Below are positions 16,525-27,059 of a stretch of DNA of 47,056 bases, one piece after another. The stretch spans positions 1 to 47,056 of the forward strand of contig NZ_JACIVB010000012.1 in the NCBI RefSeq assembly GCF_014145455.1. The letters run 5' to 3'. The DNA is from Limosilactobacillus rudii (GTDB taxonomy: Bacteria; Bacillota; Bacilli; Lactobacillales; Lactobacillaceae). The position numbers were made by a program, and so were the translations under genes. Below the pieces are notes generated by a model. That model had not been told where the DNA came from. It made no database searches and saw nothing but the letters and a program-made list of their open reading frames with translations. The number at the start of each line of letters is the position of its first letter. Position 1 is the stretch's first letter.

Positions 16525-16559
16525 TCCTTTACCTTACTAAATACTTTAATTATAACAAA

Positions 16560-16592
16560 AATAGGAACATAGAGCGTTCTCTTGTTCCTATT
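16560..16592 (-). terminator. Terminator of aminotransferase gene
   Basis: A perfect 10-bp stem, AATAGGAACA/TGTTCCTATT, is followed on the minus strand by TTTGTT. It separates the aminotransferase gene from trmK. Confidence 0.8.
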
Positions 16593-16598
16593 TCTAAA

Positions 16599-17783
16599 TT
16601 ATGATAAATGATTTAAAAATTTACCAATTCGTTTTAATGACTCAGTTAGGTTCTCATCAGATGATGCATATGATAAACGAACATAACCTGCACCACCTTT
16701 TCCAAAGGCACTTCCCGGTGTTACGCCAACCTTTGCTTGTGTTGCTAATTGTTTAGCGAAAGTAACATCATCTTTACCAAACTGTGTTGGAATTTTTGCA
16801 AAAAGATAAAAGGCCCCTTCAGGAGTTAACATTTCGAATCCAAGATCTTTTAATCCCGCAACTAGTAAATCACGTCGGTGTTGGTAAATTTTACGGAATT
16901 CTACCGGATCATTTAATCCATTTGTCAATGCTTCAGCAGCAGCAGCTTGAACGTTATTTGTTACTGTGGTTACAAGAAACGCATGCATTTTAGAAATATT
17001 AGTCATAATTTTAGCTGGAGCAGCAATATATCCTAAACGGTAACCTGTCATTGCATGTGATTTCGAAAGGCCTGAAATAAAAATGGTTCGCTCTGGAATT
17101 ATTGTAGCAATTGAATAATGTTTGACTCCGTATACCAACTCACTATAAATTTCATCTGCAATGGCATATAAATGATGTTCTTTAATTACACTAGCTAACC
17201 CTTCCAGGACCTCTTTAGGATATTCACGGCCAGTTGGGTTACTTGGATAGTTAAGGATCACCGCCTTGACTCCCTTGCCTTCTTTTGCAAGGACCTTTTC
17301 AAGTCGTTCTGGAGTTAAAACGAAATTATCTGCTGAAGTGTCAACTTGAACAACAGTAGCACCTGTCATCTCAATCAGTGGGAAATATAGTGAGAAAACA
17401 GGAGTTGGAACAACAACTTTATCTCCTGTATTTAACAAAGAAAACAGTGTCGCATCTAACGCTTCTGTTGCCCCAACTGTAGCAATAATTTCACTTTGGG
17501 GATCATAATACACATTTCGTGTTTTTTGAATATAAGCACTAATCGCATCAAGTAATTCTGGCTTACCCATTTGGGGGGCATAGTGAGAGTCATCTTTTTC
17601 GATACTCTTAATTGCTGCCTGCTTCACATGTTCTGGAGTTGCCATATCTGGCTCTCCTAATGTTAATTTAATAATTCCAGGAATTTTTGAAACTTCCTTA
17701 TTGAATTCACGAATTCCTGATGGTGCTAGTGCATCTAGCTTATGGCTAACGGTCCCATATAAATCAGCAGATAATTCTGGCAT
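16599..17783 (-). CDS. PLP-dependent class I/II aminotransferase
   Basis: A 394-residue fold-type I aminotransferase. The PLP-binding lysine is Lys241 in SGLSKSHAMTGYRLGY. Other cofactor contacts are Asn182 in NYPSNPTG, Asp210 and Tyr213, and the substrate-carboxylate arginine lies near the C-terminus in YVRLSYA. It most resembles the aspartate/aromatic aminotransferase group (AraT/PatA-like). The amino-acid substrate cannot be read from sequence, so no symbol is given. ATG 17783 follows GAGGAGAG; an upstream frame extension to 17801 is not needed. It stands alone between two terminators. Confidence 0.92.
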   Translation of the reverse strand: MPELSADLYGTVSHKLDALAPSGIREFNKEVSKIPGIIKLTLGEPDMATPEHVKQAAIKSIEKDDSHYAPQMGKPELLDAISAYIQKTRNVYYDPQSEIIATVGATEALDATLFSLLNTGDKVVVPTPVFSLYFPLIEMTGATVVQVDTSADNFVLTPERLEKVLAKEGKGVKAVILNYPSNPTGREYPKEVLEGLASVIKEHHLYAIADEIYSELVYGVKHYSIATIIPERTIFISGLSKSHAMTGYRLGYIAAPAKIMTNISKMHAFLVTTVTNNVQAAAAEALTNGLNDPVEFRKIYQHRRDLLVAGLKDLGFEMLTPEGAFYLFAKIPTQFGKDDVTFAKQLATQAKVGVTPGSAFGKGGAGYVRLSYASSDENLTESLKRIGKFLNHLS

Positions 17784-17910
17784 TGTTCGATCTCTCCTCA
17801 ATAATAATATTAATCCTAAATATCAAAACGCTTTATAAAAATTTTACTCGAACAATTACTTTAATTCAATATAAAATTAAGAATTATCTAATTTGTATTA
17901 GAAAAAGATA

Positions 17911-17957
17911 AAAACTGGCTTAAGAAAATTAAATTATTTCTTAAGCCAGTTTTTTTA
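17911..17957. terminator. Bidirectional terminator after rpoD
   Basis: AAAACTGGCTTAAGAAA pairs with TTTCTTAAGCCAGTTTT around a short AT-rich loop, with T residues on both strands. It lies 43 bases beyond the rpoD stop and ends the long phoH-to-rpoD cluster. Confidence 0.9.
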
Positions 17958-17999
17958 GTGCAAATTAATTCTTTTTACGTATATATATTAATGAAGGAG

Positions 18000-19142
18000 C
18001 TACTCTAAGAAATCTTTTAATTGCTTTGAACGTGATGGATGGCGTAATTTACGTAACGCTTTTGCTTCGATTTGACGAATACGTTCACGTGTGACACCAA
18101 ATACCTTCCCAACTTCTTCCAATGTTCGAGTACGACCATCATCGAGGCCAAAACGAAGACGTAAAACATTCTCTTCCCGATCAGTTAACGTATCAAGGAC
18201 ATTTTCGAGCTGCTTCTTCATCATTTCGTAAGCAGCGTGATCAGCTGGACTAGTGGCATCCTGATCTTCAATAAAGTCTCCTAAATGAGAATCATCTTCT
18301 TCGCCAATTGGTGTTTCAAGTGATACAGGTTCCTGAGCGATTTTAAGAATATTCCGAACCTTTTCTGTAGGCATATCCATTTCCGCACCGATTTCTTCTG
18401 GAAGTGGTTCTCGACCAAGATCCTGGAGTAATTGACGCTGAATACGAATTAATTTATTAATTGTTTCAACCATGTGGACTGGAATACGAATTGTACGTGC
18501 CTGATCCGCAATAGCCCGTGTAATAGCTTGCCGAATCCACCAAGTAGCATAAGTTGAGAATTTGAATCCACGCCGGTAATCGAACTTTTCAACGGCCTTC
18601 ATTAAGCCCATATTACCTTCTTGAATCAAATCAAGGAATTGCATTCCCCGACCAACATAACGTTTTGCAATTGATACAACTAAACGCAAATTGGCTTCTG
18701 CTAATTCTTGTTTAGCAACTTCATCACCTTTTTCAATCCGTAATGCAAGCTGAACTTCTTCATCTGCCGTTAACAAATTAACTCTACCAATTTCTTTTAA
18801 GTACATCCGTACGGGGTCATTAATTTTAACCCCGGTTGGTGCTGATGTATCTTTCATTGCTGACTGCGATAACTTTTCCGTTGCCTTTAATGCCCGTGGA
18901 TCTGGATCACCATTTTCATCCACAACACTAATTCCGGCATCTTCAATATTTTGAAGCAAATTATCAATACCATCAGCATTTAATTCGAACGGTTTTGCAA
19001 TTTTAGTAGTCAATTCATTATATTCAATTTCTTTTTTCTTTTTGTAATTGCGAATTAGCTTACCAACCGCAGTATCATATTTAGATTGGTCGAAGTCGGC
19101 ACTGTTAGAAATAACAATATCTTTTTTCTTGCTCTTTGCCAT
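18000..19142 (-). CDS. rpoD: RNA polymerase primary sigma factor
   Basis: A 380-residue housekeeping sigma-70 (SigA). Region 1.2 begins at [16 protein letters not shown]. Region 2 contains [20 protein letters not shown] and [15 protein letters not shown], which recognise and melt the -10 element. Region 3 carries [13 protein letters not shown]. Region 4.2, with [20 protein letters not shown], reads the -35 element. The long non-conserved insertion of E. coli RpoD is absent, as in other Firmicutes. Only one base separates its ATG from the dnaG stop, and its ribosome site GGAGGAG lies within dnaG. Order dnaG-rpoD is the conserved macromolecular synthesis operon. Confidence 0.97.
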   Translation of the reverse strand: MAKSKKKDIVISNSADFDQSKYDTAVGKLIRNYKKKKEIEYNELTTKIAKPFELNADGIDNLLQNIEDAGISVVDENGDPDPRALKATEKLSQSAMKDTSAPTGVKINDPVRMYLKEIGRVNLLTADEEVQLALRIEKGDEVAKQELAEANLRLVVSIAKRYVGRGMQFLDLIQEGNMGLMKAVEKFDYRRGFKFSTYATWWIRQAITRAIADQARTIRIPVHMVETINKLIRIQRQLLQDLGREPLPEEIGAEMDMPTEKVRNILKIAQEPVSLETPIGEEDDSHLGDFIEDQDATSPADHAAYEMMKKQLENVLDTLTDREENVLRLRFGLDDGRTRTLEEVGKVFGVTRERIRQIEAKALRKLRHPSRSKQLKDFLE

Positions 19143-19143
19143 A

Positions 19144-21012
19144 TTAATTAGTCTCCTCCGTTTTTAGCTGTTGTTGCTGTTTTAATAATTTTATCAACTC
19201 AATGGTCAGTTGCGTAGCTAATTCTGTATTGTGCAACGAATTAGCTTCTTTTAATTGTGCTTGTTTATCAGCAATTTGAGCAGCTAATGGTGTTTGTTGC
19301 GTAATGATATGGATACAGTCATCTATTGCCCGCATATCCACTTGTTGTTCAACATTCAATTGTTCAATTTGTCCTAATGCGGCTTGCAAATCACTCTTAT
19401 CAAGATAATCAAGAAAATCTGCTGTTGAATATGCCCCATTTTCAGAAAAGTAACTTGCTGCTAATAAGTATAATGTTTGATATTTTTCATGAACAAAGTG
19501 AAAATCGTGATTAGCTGTCACATGCATCCACACTTCACGATCATATAGCATATACCGTAACAAAATCTGTTCAGCCAACTCTGTTCGAGTTATTTTTTCA
19601 ACTTTTCGTTCCTCAACCGGTCCATTATACCTGTTGTAATCGCCTCTTGGAGCTTGTGAAAAGCCCTTTTGCTGCTGTTTGTTAATCCCCAGCTCTTGTT
19701 GAACCTGCTTTAATTGTATTTTCAGTGTTTGACGATCTAGATCAAACTCACTAGCCAGCTTCTGTAGATACATATCTTCTTCTAAAGGTGATCGAACATA
19801 CGCAACTACCTTTAATACCTGGTTCAAATACGCCATGAGTTCGTTTTGATTATTAAGATTTTTACCATTCCGTAAGAAACGTAAATAAAAGTCAGTAGTT
19901 GTTTCTTCTTGGCTAGACAGGTAATTATTAAAATGTTCAGCTCCATGTTTTTGGATATATTCATCTGGATCAATACCTGCAGGCAGCTGCACAATCTTAA
20001 TCTTAAGCTGTGGTGGACGATGATCATTTACTAAACCAATAGCACGATCGATTGCATTTTGTCCTGGCTCATCACCATCATAGCAAATATCAAGTTGATT
20101 AGTGGTGCGACCAATAATAGATACTTGCTCTTCTGTAAAACTCGTTCCCATTGAAGCAATTCCGTTTGTTACACCAGCTCCAAAAGCAGAAATTACATCC
20201 ATAAATCCTTCGAATAGGTATAGGTTACCAGTCTTACGAGCAGTTTTTTTAGCAATATCTAAATTAAATAATGTCCGTCGCTTATTAAATATTGGTGTTT
20301 CAGGACTATTCAAATACTTTGGTAATTCAGTCTTGCTAGTGTCGAGTAGTCGACCGGAAAAAGCAATTACTTGTCCTTGCCCATTTTTTATTGGATAAAT
20401 AACCCGATCAACAAACCGATCCCTTAACTTTCCCTCTTGATCTTCACTAAAAAGACCACTTTTACGCATCAGCTGATATTCTATTTTTTGTTGTTCAAAA
20501 AATGGCTTTAATATTCGCTGATCTGGTGCATAACCTAAATTAAACTGATTAATTAATTCATCAGTCATTCCCCGTTTTTTTAGGTACTTAAGAGCCGGCT
20601 GTCCTGCAGGTGTATTCAACAGGATATGATGATACAGCTTTGCAGCTTTTTCATGAAGTGTAAGTAATTGCCGGACCTCATTATTGACAGGTGGCTTAGG
20701 CTGAGTGCTAATGTATTGCTCTGGAATTTCAATATTATGATCATTAGCTACTTCTTTAACAGCCTCCACAAAATTAATGTGTTTCAATTCCATTAAAAAT
20801 TGAAATACATTTCCGCTACGGTGACATCCAAAACAATAGAAAAATTGTTTTTCTTCATTTACTGAAAATGATGGTGTCTTTTCTTCATGAAATGGACATA
20901 GACCCGTCAAATTCTGCCCAGCCTGATGTAATTGAACATAACGACCAATTACATCACCAATATCAACTGAATTTCGTATCTCATCAATTACGTTACGCGG
21001 TATCTTCGCCAT
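19144..21012 (-). CDS. dnaG: DNA primase
   Basis: A 622-residue DnaG primase, which lays RNA primers at the replication fork. The N-terminal zinc ribbon has Cys39, His42, Cys60 and Cys63 ([16 protein letters not shown]). The central TOPRIM domain shows [15 protein letters not shown] and the metal-binding [14 protein letters not shown] Gln-rich linker follows (around residues 440-460), then the C-terminal helicase-interaction domain. ATG 21012 has a GAGGTGG site. It lies downstream of glyQS and immediately upstream of rpoD. A hairpin in the leader may tune read-through from glyS. Confidence 0.97.
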   Translation of the reverse strand: MAKIPRNVIDEIRNSVDIGDVIGRYVQLHQAGQNLTGLCPFHEEKTPSFSVNEEKQFFYCFGCHRSGNVFQFLMELKHINFVEAVKEVANDHNIEIPEQYISTQPKPPVNNEVRQLLTLHEKAAKLYHHILLNTPAGQPALKYLKKRGMTDELINQFNLGYAPDQRILKPFFEQQKIEYQLMRKSGLFSEDQEGKLRDRFVDRVIYPIKNGQGQVIAFSGRLLDTSKTELPKYLNSPETPIFNKRRTLFNLDIAKKTARKTGNLYLFEGFMDVISAFGAGVTNGIASMGTSFTEEQVSIIGRTTNQLDICYDGDEPGQNAIDRAIGLVNDHRPPQLKIKIVQLPAGIDPDEYIQKHGAEHFNNYLSSQEETTTDFYLRFLRNGKNLNNQNELMAYLNQVLKVVAYVRSPLEEDMYLQKLASEFDLDRQTLKIQLKQVQQELGINKQQQKGFSQAPRGDYNRYNGPVEERKVEKITRTELAEQILLRYMLYDREVWMHVTANHDFHFVHEKYQTLYLLAASYFSENGAYSTADFLDYLDKSDLQAALGQIEQLNVEQQVDMRAIDDCIHIITQQTPLAAQIADKQAQLKEANSLHNTELATQLTIELIKLLKQQQQLKTEETN

Positions 21013-21052
21013 TGAACCACCTCACTCACTTAGTAAGCGAACAGCAACGAAA

Positions 21053-21077
21053 GGTCGCAACCTAACGGAATGCGACC
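21053..21077 (-). terminator. Leader hairpin between glyS and dnaG (attenuator-like)
   Basis: GGTCGCA/TGCGACC forms a 7-bp stem with an 11-base loop, followed on the minus strand by TTTCGTTGC. The T-tract is short, so it is at best a partial terminator or an mRNA processing site between glyS and dnaG. Confidence 0.4.
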
Positions 21078-21148
21078 TCCACTACATATATCCATAATTC
21101 ACTAGTATATATGATACCACAAGTTTTTAGTAAAACAATCAAAACAGC

Positions 21149-23227
21149 TTATTTTACAATTAAGTTATCTAAATTTCCGATTAAAGCAGCTTGGTTAGCT
21201 AAAATACTTAATTGTGACAAACGATTGTTACGAATATTCTCATCTTTATCCATAATCATATTCTCATCAAAGTACTCATTAATAACCGGAGCTAAACTGC
21301 GCAACGCTGTAAAGTTTTCACGAATAGAACGTTTTTCAGTATTTTTCGTCAGTTCAGTAACAGCAGCATACATTTTACTCTCTGATGGATTAGCAAATAA
21401 TGATGGCTCAACCGTAAGTTCAGTAGTTGCTAACTTATTTTTCTTAGCGATTCGTAATACCCGCGTAAGGGCCTCGATATCTTCCTTGAAGTTTTTATCG
21501 TCCTTACTACTATTAATTGCCTCAACTGATTCAAGAATATTGGCAATGTCATCTTGATCTGTGTCAGTAGCAGTATCAATAATGTCGTGACGAATCTTTT
21601 GACCATGGAATAATTGTTTAACACGGTCCAAGAAGAATGCCCGAACCTGATCACTGTTCTTATTTAAATCAAAACTAATTTCAATATTTGCATTAGTTAA
21701 TGCTGTGATAATTTCTTGTTGAACATTTAATAATGGTAAATGCCATCCCCGATCAGCAATAATTCGAACAATTCCAAAGGCCTGCCGCCGCAAAGCATAT
21801 GGGTCATTAGAACCACTAGGTATCATGTCAACTGCAAAAAAGCTAAGAATACTATCGAGCTTGTCTGCAATAGCCAAAGCAGCACCGATCTTGGTTTGTG
21901 GTAACTCACCCTCTGCTGAAATTGGCATATAATGCTCACGAATAGCTGTCGCTACATCGTTCTTTTCACCAAATAGCTTGGCATAAATTTCACCCATAAC
22001 ACCTTGAAGTTCTGCAAACTCTCCAACCATTTGTGTTGTAAGGTCAAACTTATAAATATGCGCAGCTCGATCTAAATCTGCCAATTCTTCGTTTGAAAAG
22101 TTAAGCTGCTGACCAATCAAACGAGCAATAACTGCAACTCGTTGCATTTTGTCATACATTGAACTGATTTTATCATGGAAACTAACTTTTTTAAGACGCT
22201 CAACATATTCATCAATAGTTAATTTTTGATCCTCTTGGTAGAAGAATTGAGCATCTTCTAATCGGGGTACAAGTACCCGTTCGTTTCCTTTGATAACATT
22301 ATCAAGATAGTCAGTATTACCATTACGAACTGAAATAAAGTGTGATAATAATTTACCATTTTCATCGCGAACACAGAAGAAACGTTGATTATCTTTCATT
22401 GAAGTAATTAATACCGGCTCAGGTAATGCTAAATATTTTTGGTCAAAATTGCCGGCAAAGGCTGTTGGCCATTCAACCAAATTATTAACCTCTTCTAATA
22501 AATCAGCATCCCAATCAACTTGCCAATTATTTTCATTAATAATTTCTGTAATTTGATCCTTAATTAAGGCCTTTCGCTTTGCTTGGTCTGCAATAACAAA
22601 ATCATCATGAAGGGCCTCTTCATAATCGTCAGCCTGGGCAATTTCAACTGGATGGCCTAAGAAGCGATGTCCTTGAGTTGTCCGGCCAGCTTCAACATCA
22701 AGAATACTGAATGGTACTACTTTTTCATTTAATAATGATACTAGCCAACGAATTGGACGAATAAACTGTAAGTTATTGTAACCCCACTTCATCAAAGTTG
22801 GGAAAGTCATTGCTGTAATAATTGCTGGCAATCCTTGAAGAACTTCTGCTACCGATTTCCCAGTAATATGTTTCTCAACAAAAACATATTCGACTCCCTT
22901 AACGTTCTTAAATTCAATATCATCAACCGTAGCACCTTGTCCACGCGTAAAACCAACTGCTGCTTTAGTCCAATTTCCATCAGCATCTTGAGCAATTTTT
23001 TTAGCTGGTCCCTTTACCGATTCATCAATATCAGGCTGTTTATCACTTAGCCCATGAATTAATAGTGCCATTCGCCGGGGGGTCGCAAATTCTTGGATTT
23101 CATCAAAAGCGATTCGTTGTTCTTCTAAATATTTTGCAACCCGTTCATGTAACTGCTTGATACTTGGCGTTACAACATGGGCTGGCATTTCTTCTACTCC
23201 AACTTCGAGTAAATATGAATTAGCCAT
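21149..23227 (-). CDS. glyS: Glycyl-tRNA synthetase beta subunit
   Basis: A 692-residue beta subunit of the bacterial alpha2beta2 glycyl-tRNA synthetase. It carries the tRNA-binding and HD-type domains and a C-terminal anticodon-binding-like domain. The N-terminus MANSYLLEVGVEEMPAHVV is characteristic of GlyS; the start ATG 23227 follows GGAGG inside the 3' end of glyQ, so a longer frame to 23341 is not the true start. DPYALRRQAFGIVRI near residue 520 is another family motif. The gene is translationally coupled to glyQ, with the stop and start adjacent. It is regulated with glyQ by the glycine T-box. Confidence 0.96.
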   Translation of the reverse strand: MANSYLLEVGVEEMPAHVVTPSIKQLHERVAKYLEEQRIAFDEIQEFATPRRMALLIHGLSDKQPDIDESVKGPAKKIAQDADGNWTKAAVGFTRGQGATVDDIEFKNVKGVEYVFVEKHITGKSVAEVLQGLPAIITAMTFPTLMKWGYNNLQFIRPIRWLVSLLNEKVVPFSILDVEAGRTTQGHRFLGHPVEIAQADDYEEALHDDFVIADQAKRKALIKDQITEIINENNWQVDWDADLLEEVNNLVEWPTAFAGNFDQKYLALPEPVLITSMKDNQRFFCVRDENGKLLSHFISVRNGNTDYLDNVIKGNERVLVPRLEDAQFFYQEDQKLTIDEYVERLKKVSFHDKISSMYDKMQRVAVIARLIGQQLNFSNEELADLDRAAHIYKFDLTTQMVGEFAELQGVMGEIYAKLFGEKNDVATAIREHYMPISAEGELPQTKIGAALAIADKLDSILSFFAVDMIPSGSNDPYALRRQAFGIVRIIADRGWHLPLLNVQQEIITALTNANIEISFDLNKNSDQVRAFFLDRVKQLFHGQKIRHDIIDTATDTDQDDIANILESVEAINSSKDDKNFKEDIEALTRVLRIAKKNKLATTELTVEPSLFANPSESKMYAAVTELTKNTEKRSIRENFTALRSLAPVINEYFDENMIMDKDENIRNNRLSQLSILANQAALIGNLDNLIVK

Positions 23228-23228
23228 C

Positions 23229-24215
23229 TTATTTGTCCTCCTTTTGTGCTTTCTTTGCGGCCTTTTTAGCAGCACGTTCTTTTGCTTTTTCTGCTTTCTT
23301 TGTATATTCATTAACAGTCTTTTGACGGACTTTTTCATCATGAATTAGTGGGAAGCCACGTTTCCGTCGTTCTTCAACAAAGGCTTTTGCAATTGACTTT
23401 GCCATAATCCGAATTCGATGGAGATAACCAGCACGTTCAGTAACAGAAACTGCTCCTCGTGCATCCAATAAATTAAAAGTATGGCTGCACTTTAGGACAT
23501 AATCATAAGCGGGATGTACAAGGCCTAACTCAATTAAGCGTTTTGCTTCTTTTTCGTAATCATTAAAGTCTTCAAGAAGCATATCCTGGTTACTCTCTTC
23601 AAAGGCATATTTTGAATGTTCATATTCAGGTTCCTGGAAGATATCGCCATACAAAACGCCATCAGCCCATTCGAGGTCATAAACCGAATCAACGTTTTGA
23701 ATATACTCAGCTAATCGTTCCAATCCATATGTAACTTCTGCAGCAACTGGATTCATTGGTAATTCACCAACAACTTGGAAATATGTAAATTGAGTAACTT
23801 CCATTCCATCAAGCCATACTTCCCAACCAACGCCGGCACAGCCCATTGAAGGATTTTCCCAGTTATCCTCAACGAAACGAATATCATGCTCTAAGGGATC
23901 AATACCTAGTTTTTTTAAACTACCAAGATATAATTCTTGAATATTATCTGGTGATGGCTTCATTAATACTTGGAATTGATGGTGCTGATAAAGACGGTTT
24001 GGGTTTTCGCCGTAACGGCCATCTGCTGGTCGCCGTGATGGTTCAACATAAGCTACATTCCACGGTTCTGGTCCAATTGCTCGCAAGAATGTATAAGGAC
24101 TCATTGTCCCAGCACCTTTTTCGTTATCATAAGCTTGCATTAACATACAACCTTGGTCAGCCCAATATTGTTCCAGTGTAAAGATAATATCTTGCACCGT
24201 TAATTTTTTCGTCAT
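23229..24215 (-). CDS. glyQ: Glycyl-tRNA synthetase alpha subunit
   Basis: A 328-residue catalytic alpha subunit of tetrameric glycyl-tRNA synthetase, a class II enzyme. Signature segments are [10 protein letters not shown] near the N-terminus, [27 protein letters not shown] (quoted only as family landmarks at about 51-77, with key residues Arg69, Arg70 and Arg75) and [20 protein letters not shown]. The C-terminus is a Lys/Ala-rich helix. ATG 24215 follows AGGGGAAG. An upstream extension to 24266 runs into the T-box terminator and is excluded. It is the first gene after the T-box leader and is followed by glyS. Confidence 0.96.
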   Translation of the reverse strand: MTKKLTVQDIIFTLEQYWADQGCMLMQAYDNEKGAGTMSPYTFLRAIGPEPWNVAYVEPSRRPADGRYGENPNRLYQHHQFQVLMKPSPDNIQELYLGSLKKLGIDPLEHDIRFVEDNWENPSMGCAGVGWEVWLDGMEVTQFTYFQVVGELPMNPVAAEVTYGLERLAEYIQNVDSVYDLEWADGVLYGDIFQEPEYEHSKYAFEESNQDMLLEDFNDYEKEAKRLIELGLVHPAYDYVLKCSHTFNLLDARGAVSVTERAGYLHRIRIMAKSIAKAFVEERRKRGFPLIHDEKVRQKTVNEYTKKAEKAKERAAKKAAKKAQKEDK

Positions 24216-24235
24216 ATTTTCTTCCCCTTTCAAAG

Positions 24236-24453
24236 AAAAATCCCTACAGTATCTAAAAATAATCATAGATACTGTAGGGACGAAGTTATTCGCGGTTCCA
24301 CCCTACTTTTTTACATTTCTGTAAAACAGCTTAGTTTCGTTGGCTGGTAGAGTGCCGAAAGATAAACTTTTAAGGCTCCCACTATCCCTCAATCGCTGTT
24401 AGTCATTATCTTATAATCTCCGTCATTGCCGATATTCAATTAAACACGCTATT
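24236..24453 (-). ncRNA. Glycine T-box riboswitch leader of glyQS
   Basis: On the minus strand the leader contains the conserved T-box bulge sequence GGGTGGAACCGCG (24291-24303). It ends in a 15-bp intrinsic terminator (stems 24241-24255 and 24266-24280) followed by TTTTT, just before glyQ. Stem I motifs are present. The triplet GGC at 24354-24356, followed by ACTCT, is the likely specifier and is a glycine codon, matching the genes downstream. Uncharged tRNA-Gly would favour the antiterminator and allow glyQS expression. The specifier is inferred from its position relative to the stem I base. Confidence 0.93.
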
Positions 24454-24482
24454 ATCATAGAAAAATATTTACTAAATGTCAA
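24454..24482 (-). promoter_or_regulatory. Promoter of glyQS T-box transcript
   Basis: A consensus -35 TTGACA (24477-24482) and -10 TATGAT (24454-24459) are separated by exactly 17 bases on the minus strand. The -35 overlaps the recO stop codon, so glyQS-dnaG-rpoD can be transcribed separately from the phoH-recO genes. Confidence 0.8.
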
Positions 24483-25264
24483 TCACCCAGGGAAAGTTTT
24501 CCTATATTTTGTTCCCACTTTCGCATCTGCTTAATAAAATGTTTTGACTTCAGGTTTAACCCTACCTGATTATCGTAAATGGTATCGAGTACCAACTGTA
24601 ACCGTTGTTTAGTCTGATTATTGATACGAATCGAATTAAGTTTCTGTAAATTAATTCTAGCAAACTGCTGTAAATAATAGACTGTTTTACGGTCAAGATA
24701 CATTCGATGACTATCCAAGTGCCAATGATTTTGGCAAAGCATTCCTCCATACTGCTCTGAAAAGTCAAGCGGAATATCACTTCGCCCACAAACCACACAT
24801 TGATCCCAAACCGGAGCAACGCCAAAAGCAACTAATAGTTGAGTCTCAATGATATTTGTAACCACTTGTTCATCGCGACCCTTATCTATTAAATCAAGCG
24901 CCGCCGCCACCTGGTTGAACCAAGCACCAATACTTTTTCCATCATTAAATGCACTGTCAACTAAAGCAAGAATATAAGTAACATAGGCATTTTTATTTAT
25001 ATCACCAGCAACATTACTGTACTGTTTTACATCACTTGCCGCATTTATAAAACTCAATCCATTATTATCTAAGGAACCAATATATGTTCCATGAGTGAAC
25101 GGTAAGATATCAGCAGTCATCCGAAAGCCACGTTTCTTTGCATTTTTTACAAAAAACATTGCGGGGCCAATCTTATCGGTAAGCATTTTCACTAACAAAT
25201 CTCGTTCGCGGTAATCCTGCCGGTACATAATAATCCCAGTAAACTGCGTGGTTACGCGTGCCAT
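24479..25264 (-). CDS. recO: DNA repair protein RecO
   Basis: A 261-residue RecO, which with RecF/RecR loads RecA onto SSB-coated single-stranded DNA. The N-terminal OB fold includes GIIMYRQDYRERDLLVKMLT. A zinc-finger-like site in the helical C-terminal domain is intact: Cys156, Cys159, Cys177 and His180. It follows era by 17 bases, the conserved era-recO arrangement. Its stop codon lies within the -35 element of the glyQ promoter. Length is normal. Confidence 0.95.
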   Translation of the reverse strand: MARVTTQFTGIIMYRQDYRERDLLVKMLTDKIGPAMFFVKNAKKRGFRMTADILPFTHGTYIGSLDNNGLSFINAASDVKQYSNVAGDINKNAYVTYILALVDSAFNDGKSIGAWFNQVAAALDLIDKGRDEQVVTNIIETQLLVAFGVAPVWDQCVVCGRSDIPLDFSEQYGGMLCQNHWHLDSHRMYLDRKTVYYLQQFARINLQKLNSIRINNQTKQRLQLVLDTIYDNQVGLNLKSKHFIKQMRKWEQNIGKLSLGD

Positions 25265-25281
25265 GTAACCACCATCCTCTT

Positions 25282-26187
25282 TTAATAATCTTTATTGCGG
25301 TAACCATAATCCTTTAGCATTGCCGATTTATCACGCCAATCCGGCACCACTTTCACCCACAATTGAAGGAAAACCTTATCGCCTAGCAAATTCTCAATAT
25401 CTTGTCGCGCCATCGTGCCTATCTTTTTAAGCATTTTGCCGCCTTTACCAATAATTATTCCCTTTTGACCAGGACGTTCAACAATAATGTTGGCAGATAT
25501 ATGAATATGGTTCTCATCCTCACGTTTTACTGATGTAACATCAACGGCCACTGAATGCGGTACTTCTTGCCGAGTCAGCAAAAAGACCTTTTCCCTAATC
25601 ATTTCCGCAATAACAAAGCGCTCCGGGTGGTCACTAACTTGGTCTGCTGGATAATACTGGGGACCATTTGGCAGAATTTTAATTAAGTCATTAATCAAAT
25701 TGTTAACGTTATTTCCCTGCAATGCAGAAATTGGCAGAATATTTCTGAATGGTAGGGCATCCTTATATTGATCAATAATTTCTGGAAGGTCATTAGGGTT
25801 AACTTGATCAATCTTATTCACCACCAAGAAAATCGGCTGGCTAACTTTTTTTAAACGCTCAATAATAAAATTATCCCCAGGTCCACGTTTTTCAGTCGCA
25901 CTAACAACAAATAGGACTGCATCTACCTCGTCTAAGGCAGACATTGCTGATTTTTCCATAAAATCGCCCAGCTTTGTAGCCGGCTTATGGATTCCTGGTG
26001 TATCAATAAATACAATTTGGGCCTCTGGACTTGTATAAATCCCTTGAATCTTATTTCTCGTTGTTTGAGCAACATTACTCATAATTGCTACTTTTTGACC
26101 GACAACATAATTTAACAGTGTCGATTTACCAACATTGGGCCGACCAATAATAGCTACAAACCCTGATTTATAATTTGGATTATCCAT
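25282..26187 (-). CDS. era: GTPase Era
   Basis: A 301-residue Era GTPase, which binds 16S rRNA near its 3' end during 30S subunit assembly. Walker A (G1) is GRPNVGKST (about residues 15-23), G3 is DTPGIHKP, and G4 is NKID. The C-terminal KH domain has [18 protein letters not shown], the RNA-binding loop. ATG 26187 follows GGGAAAA. It sits between dgkA and recO in the conserved ybeY-dgkA-era-recO cluster that links ribosome assembly and repair genes. Confidence 0.97.
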   Translation of the reverse strand: MDNPNYKSGFVAIIGRPNVGKSTLLNYVVGQKVAIMSNVAQTTRNKIQGIYTSPEAQIVFIDTPGIHKPATKLGDFMEKSAMSALDEVDAVLFVVSATEKRGPGDNFIIERLKKVSQPIFLVVNKIDQVNPNDLPEIIDQYKDALPFRNILPISALQGNNVNNLINDLIKILPNGPQYYPADQVSDHPERFVIAEMIREKVFLLTRQEVPHSVAVDVTSVKREDENHIHISANIIVERPGQKGIIIGKGGKMLKKIGTMARQDIENLLGDKVFLQLWVKVVPDWRDKSAMLKDYGYRNKDY

Positions 26188-26203
26188 CTTAATATTTTCC
26201 CTT

Positions 26204-26602
26204 CTATATAATTGCTAAAAAGTGTGGAATAAATATAACCAGTCCTACAATCACAGCAAAAATTGCTGAAATTAAAACACCACCAGCAGCGACATCTTTA
26301 GCCTTTTTAACATTTAACTCATAGTGATGATCAACAATTAAATCCGTAACCGCCTCGGTAACAGTATTAAGAAATTCTGCTGTAAACACAACAAAAATGG
26401 CTAGCAAAATCCACAACCATTCCATCGATGAAATATGCAAATAAAAGGCTACTAAAATAGCACAAATTGCTGCTGCAACATGAAAACGCATATTTCGTTC
26501 TTCTTTTAAAACTTCGACAATCCCATCAATTGCATGGCCCATCGCTTGAACTAAGTGGTGATTCTTATCTGTTTGCTGCTTATCGCGTGAGTCCATAACC
26601 AT
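26204..26602 (-). CDS. dgkA: Undecaprenol/diacylglycerol kinase
   Basis: A 132-residue integral membrane kinase of the DgkA family; in Firmicutes the likely substrate is undecaprenol, feeding the cell-wall carrier lipid pool. Three hydrophobic helices are visible (about 43-58, 63-80 and 105-130). The family signature [14 protein letters not shown] carries the catalytic Glu. ATG 26602, six bases after GGGAGA, is used; its first 23 bases overlap ybeY. The gene order matches the usual Firmicute cluster with ybeY upstream and era downstream. Confidence 0.93.
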   Translation of the reverse strand: MVMDSRDKQQTDKNHHLVQAMGHAIDGIVEVLKEERNMRFHVAAAICAILVAFYLHISSMEWLWILLAIFVVFTAEFLNTVTEAVTDLIVDHHYELNVKKAKDVAAGGVLISAIFAVIVGLVIFIPHFLAII

Positions 26603-27059
26603 CTAAGATCTCCCGTTGTAAGTCAAACATTTCTTTTTCATCGGTAGGATTCTCGTGATCATAACCATCTAAATGCAAAAAGCCATGAACTACTAAAAAT
26701 CCTAATTCACGATTAATAGAATGCCCTAAAAACTTTGCTTGTTCATTGACTTTATCAATTGAAACAAAGAGGTCTCCTAAACTGACAGGCAATTCCGCTG
26801 CTAATTCAGAATCCATAATAATCGGTGTCTCATCACCCGCTTCTTCAGCCGCAAAACTTAAAACATCAGTTGCCCGATCAACATTTCGATACTTTGAATT
26901 TAATTCCTTTATTTCCGGATTATTAACGAAAGTCAATGACATTTCTGTATTATCAGTTAACGCAAGTTTTTTAGCAGCAAATTGTAATAAATCACTAACT
27001 AATTCTTGTTGGGCACTTGTTACTTGGCCAGCTGTATGATCAAAAAGTTCAAGTTCCAT
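26580..27059 (-). CDS. ybeY: Endoribonuclease / rRNA maturation factor YbeY
   Basis: A 159-residue YbeY-family metalloprotein involved in 16S rRNA 3' processing and ribosome quality control. The zinc-binding motif HGFLHLDGYDH supplies His125, His129 and His135. RATDVLSFA (about 62-70) and LGDLFVSI are further family segments. Its ATG overlaps the phoH stop by one base and its end overlaps dgkA, so the genes are translationally coupled. Length is normal. Confidence 0.95.
   Translation of the reverse strand: MELELFDHTAGQVTSAQQELVSDLLQFAAKKLALTDNTEMSLTFVNNPEIKELNSKYRNVDRATDVLSFAAEEAGDETPIIMDSELAAELPVSLGDLFVSIDKVNEQAKFLGHSINRELGFLVVHGFLHLDGYDHENPTDEKEMFDLQREILDGYGLTR

Noticed and set aside
21111-21557. 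Plus-strand 148-codon frame antisense to glyS
   Set aside because: The length is explained by codon use of the real minus-strand gene; no ribosome site and no family match.
23228-23341. Upstream extension of glyS over glyQ
   Set aside because: The extension is a Lys/Arg-rich out-of-frame reading of the glyQ 3' end; MANSYLLEVG at 23227 is the conserved GlyS start.
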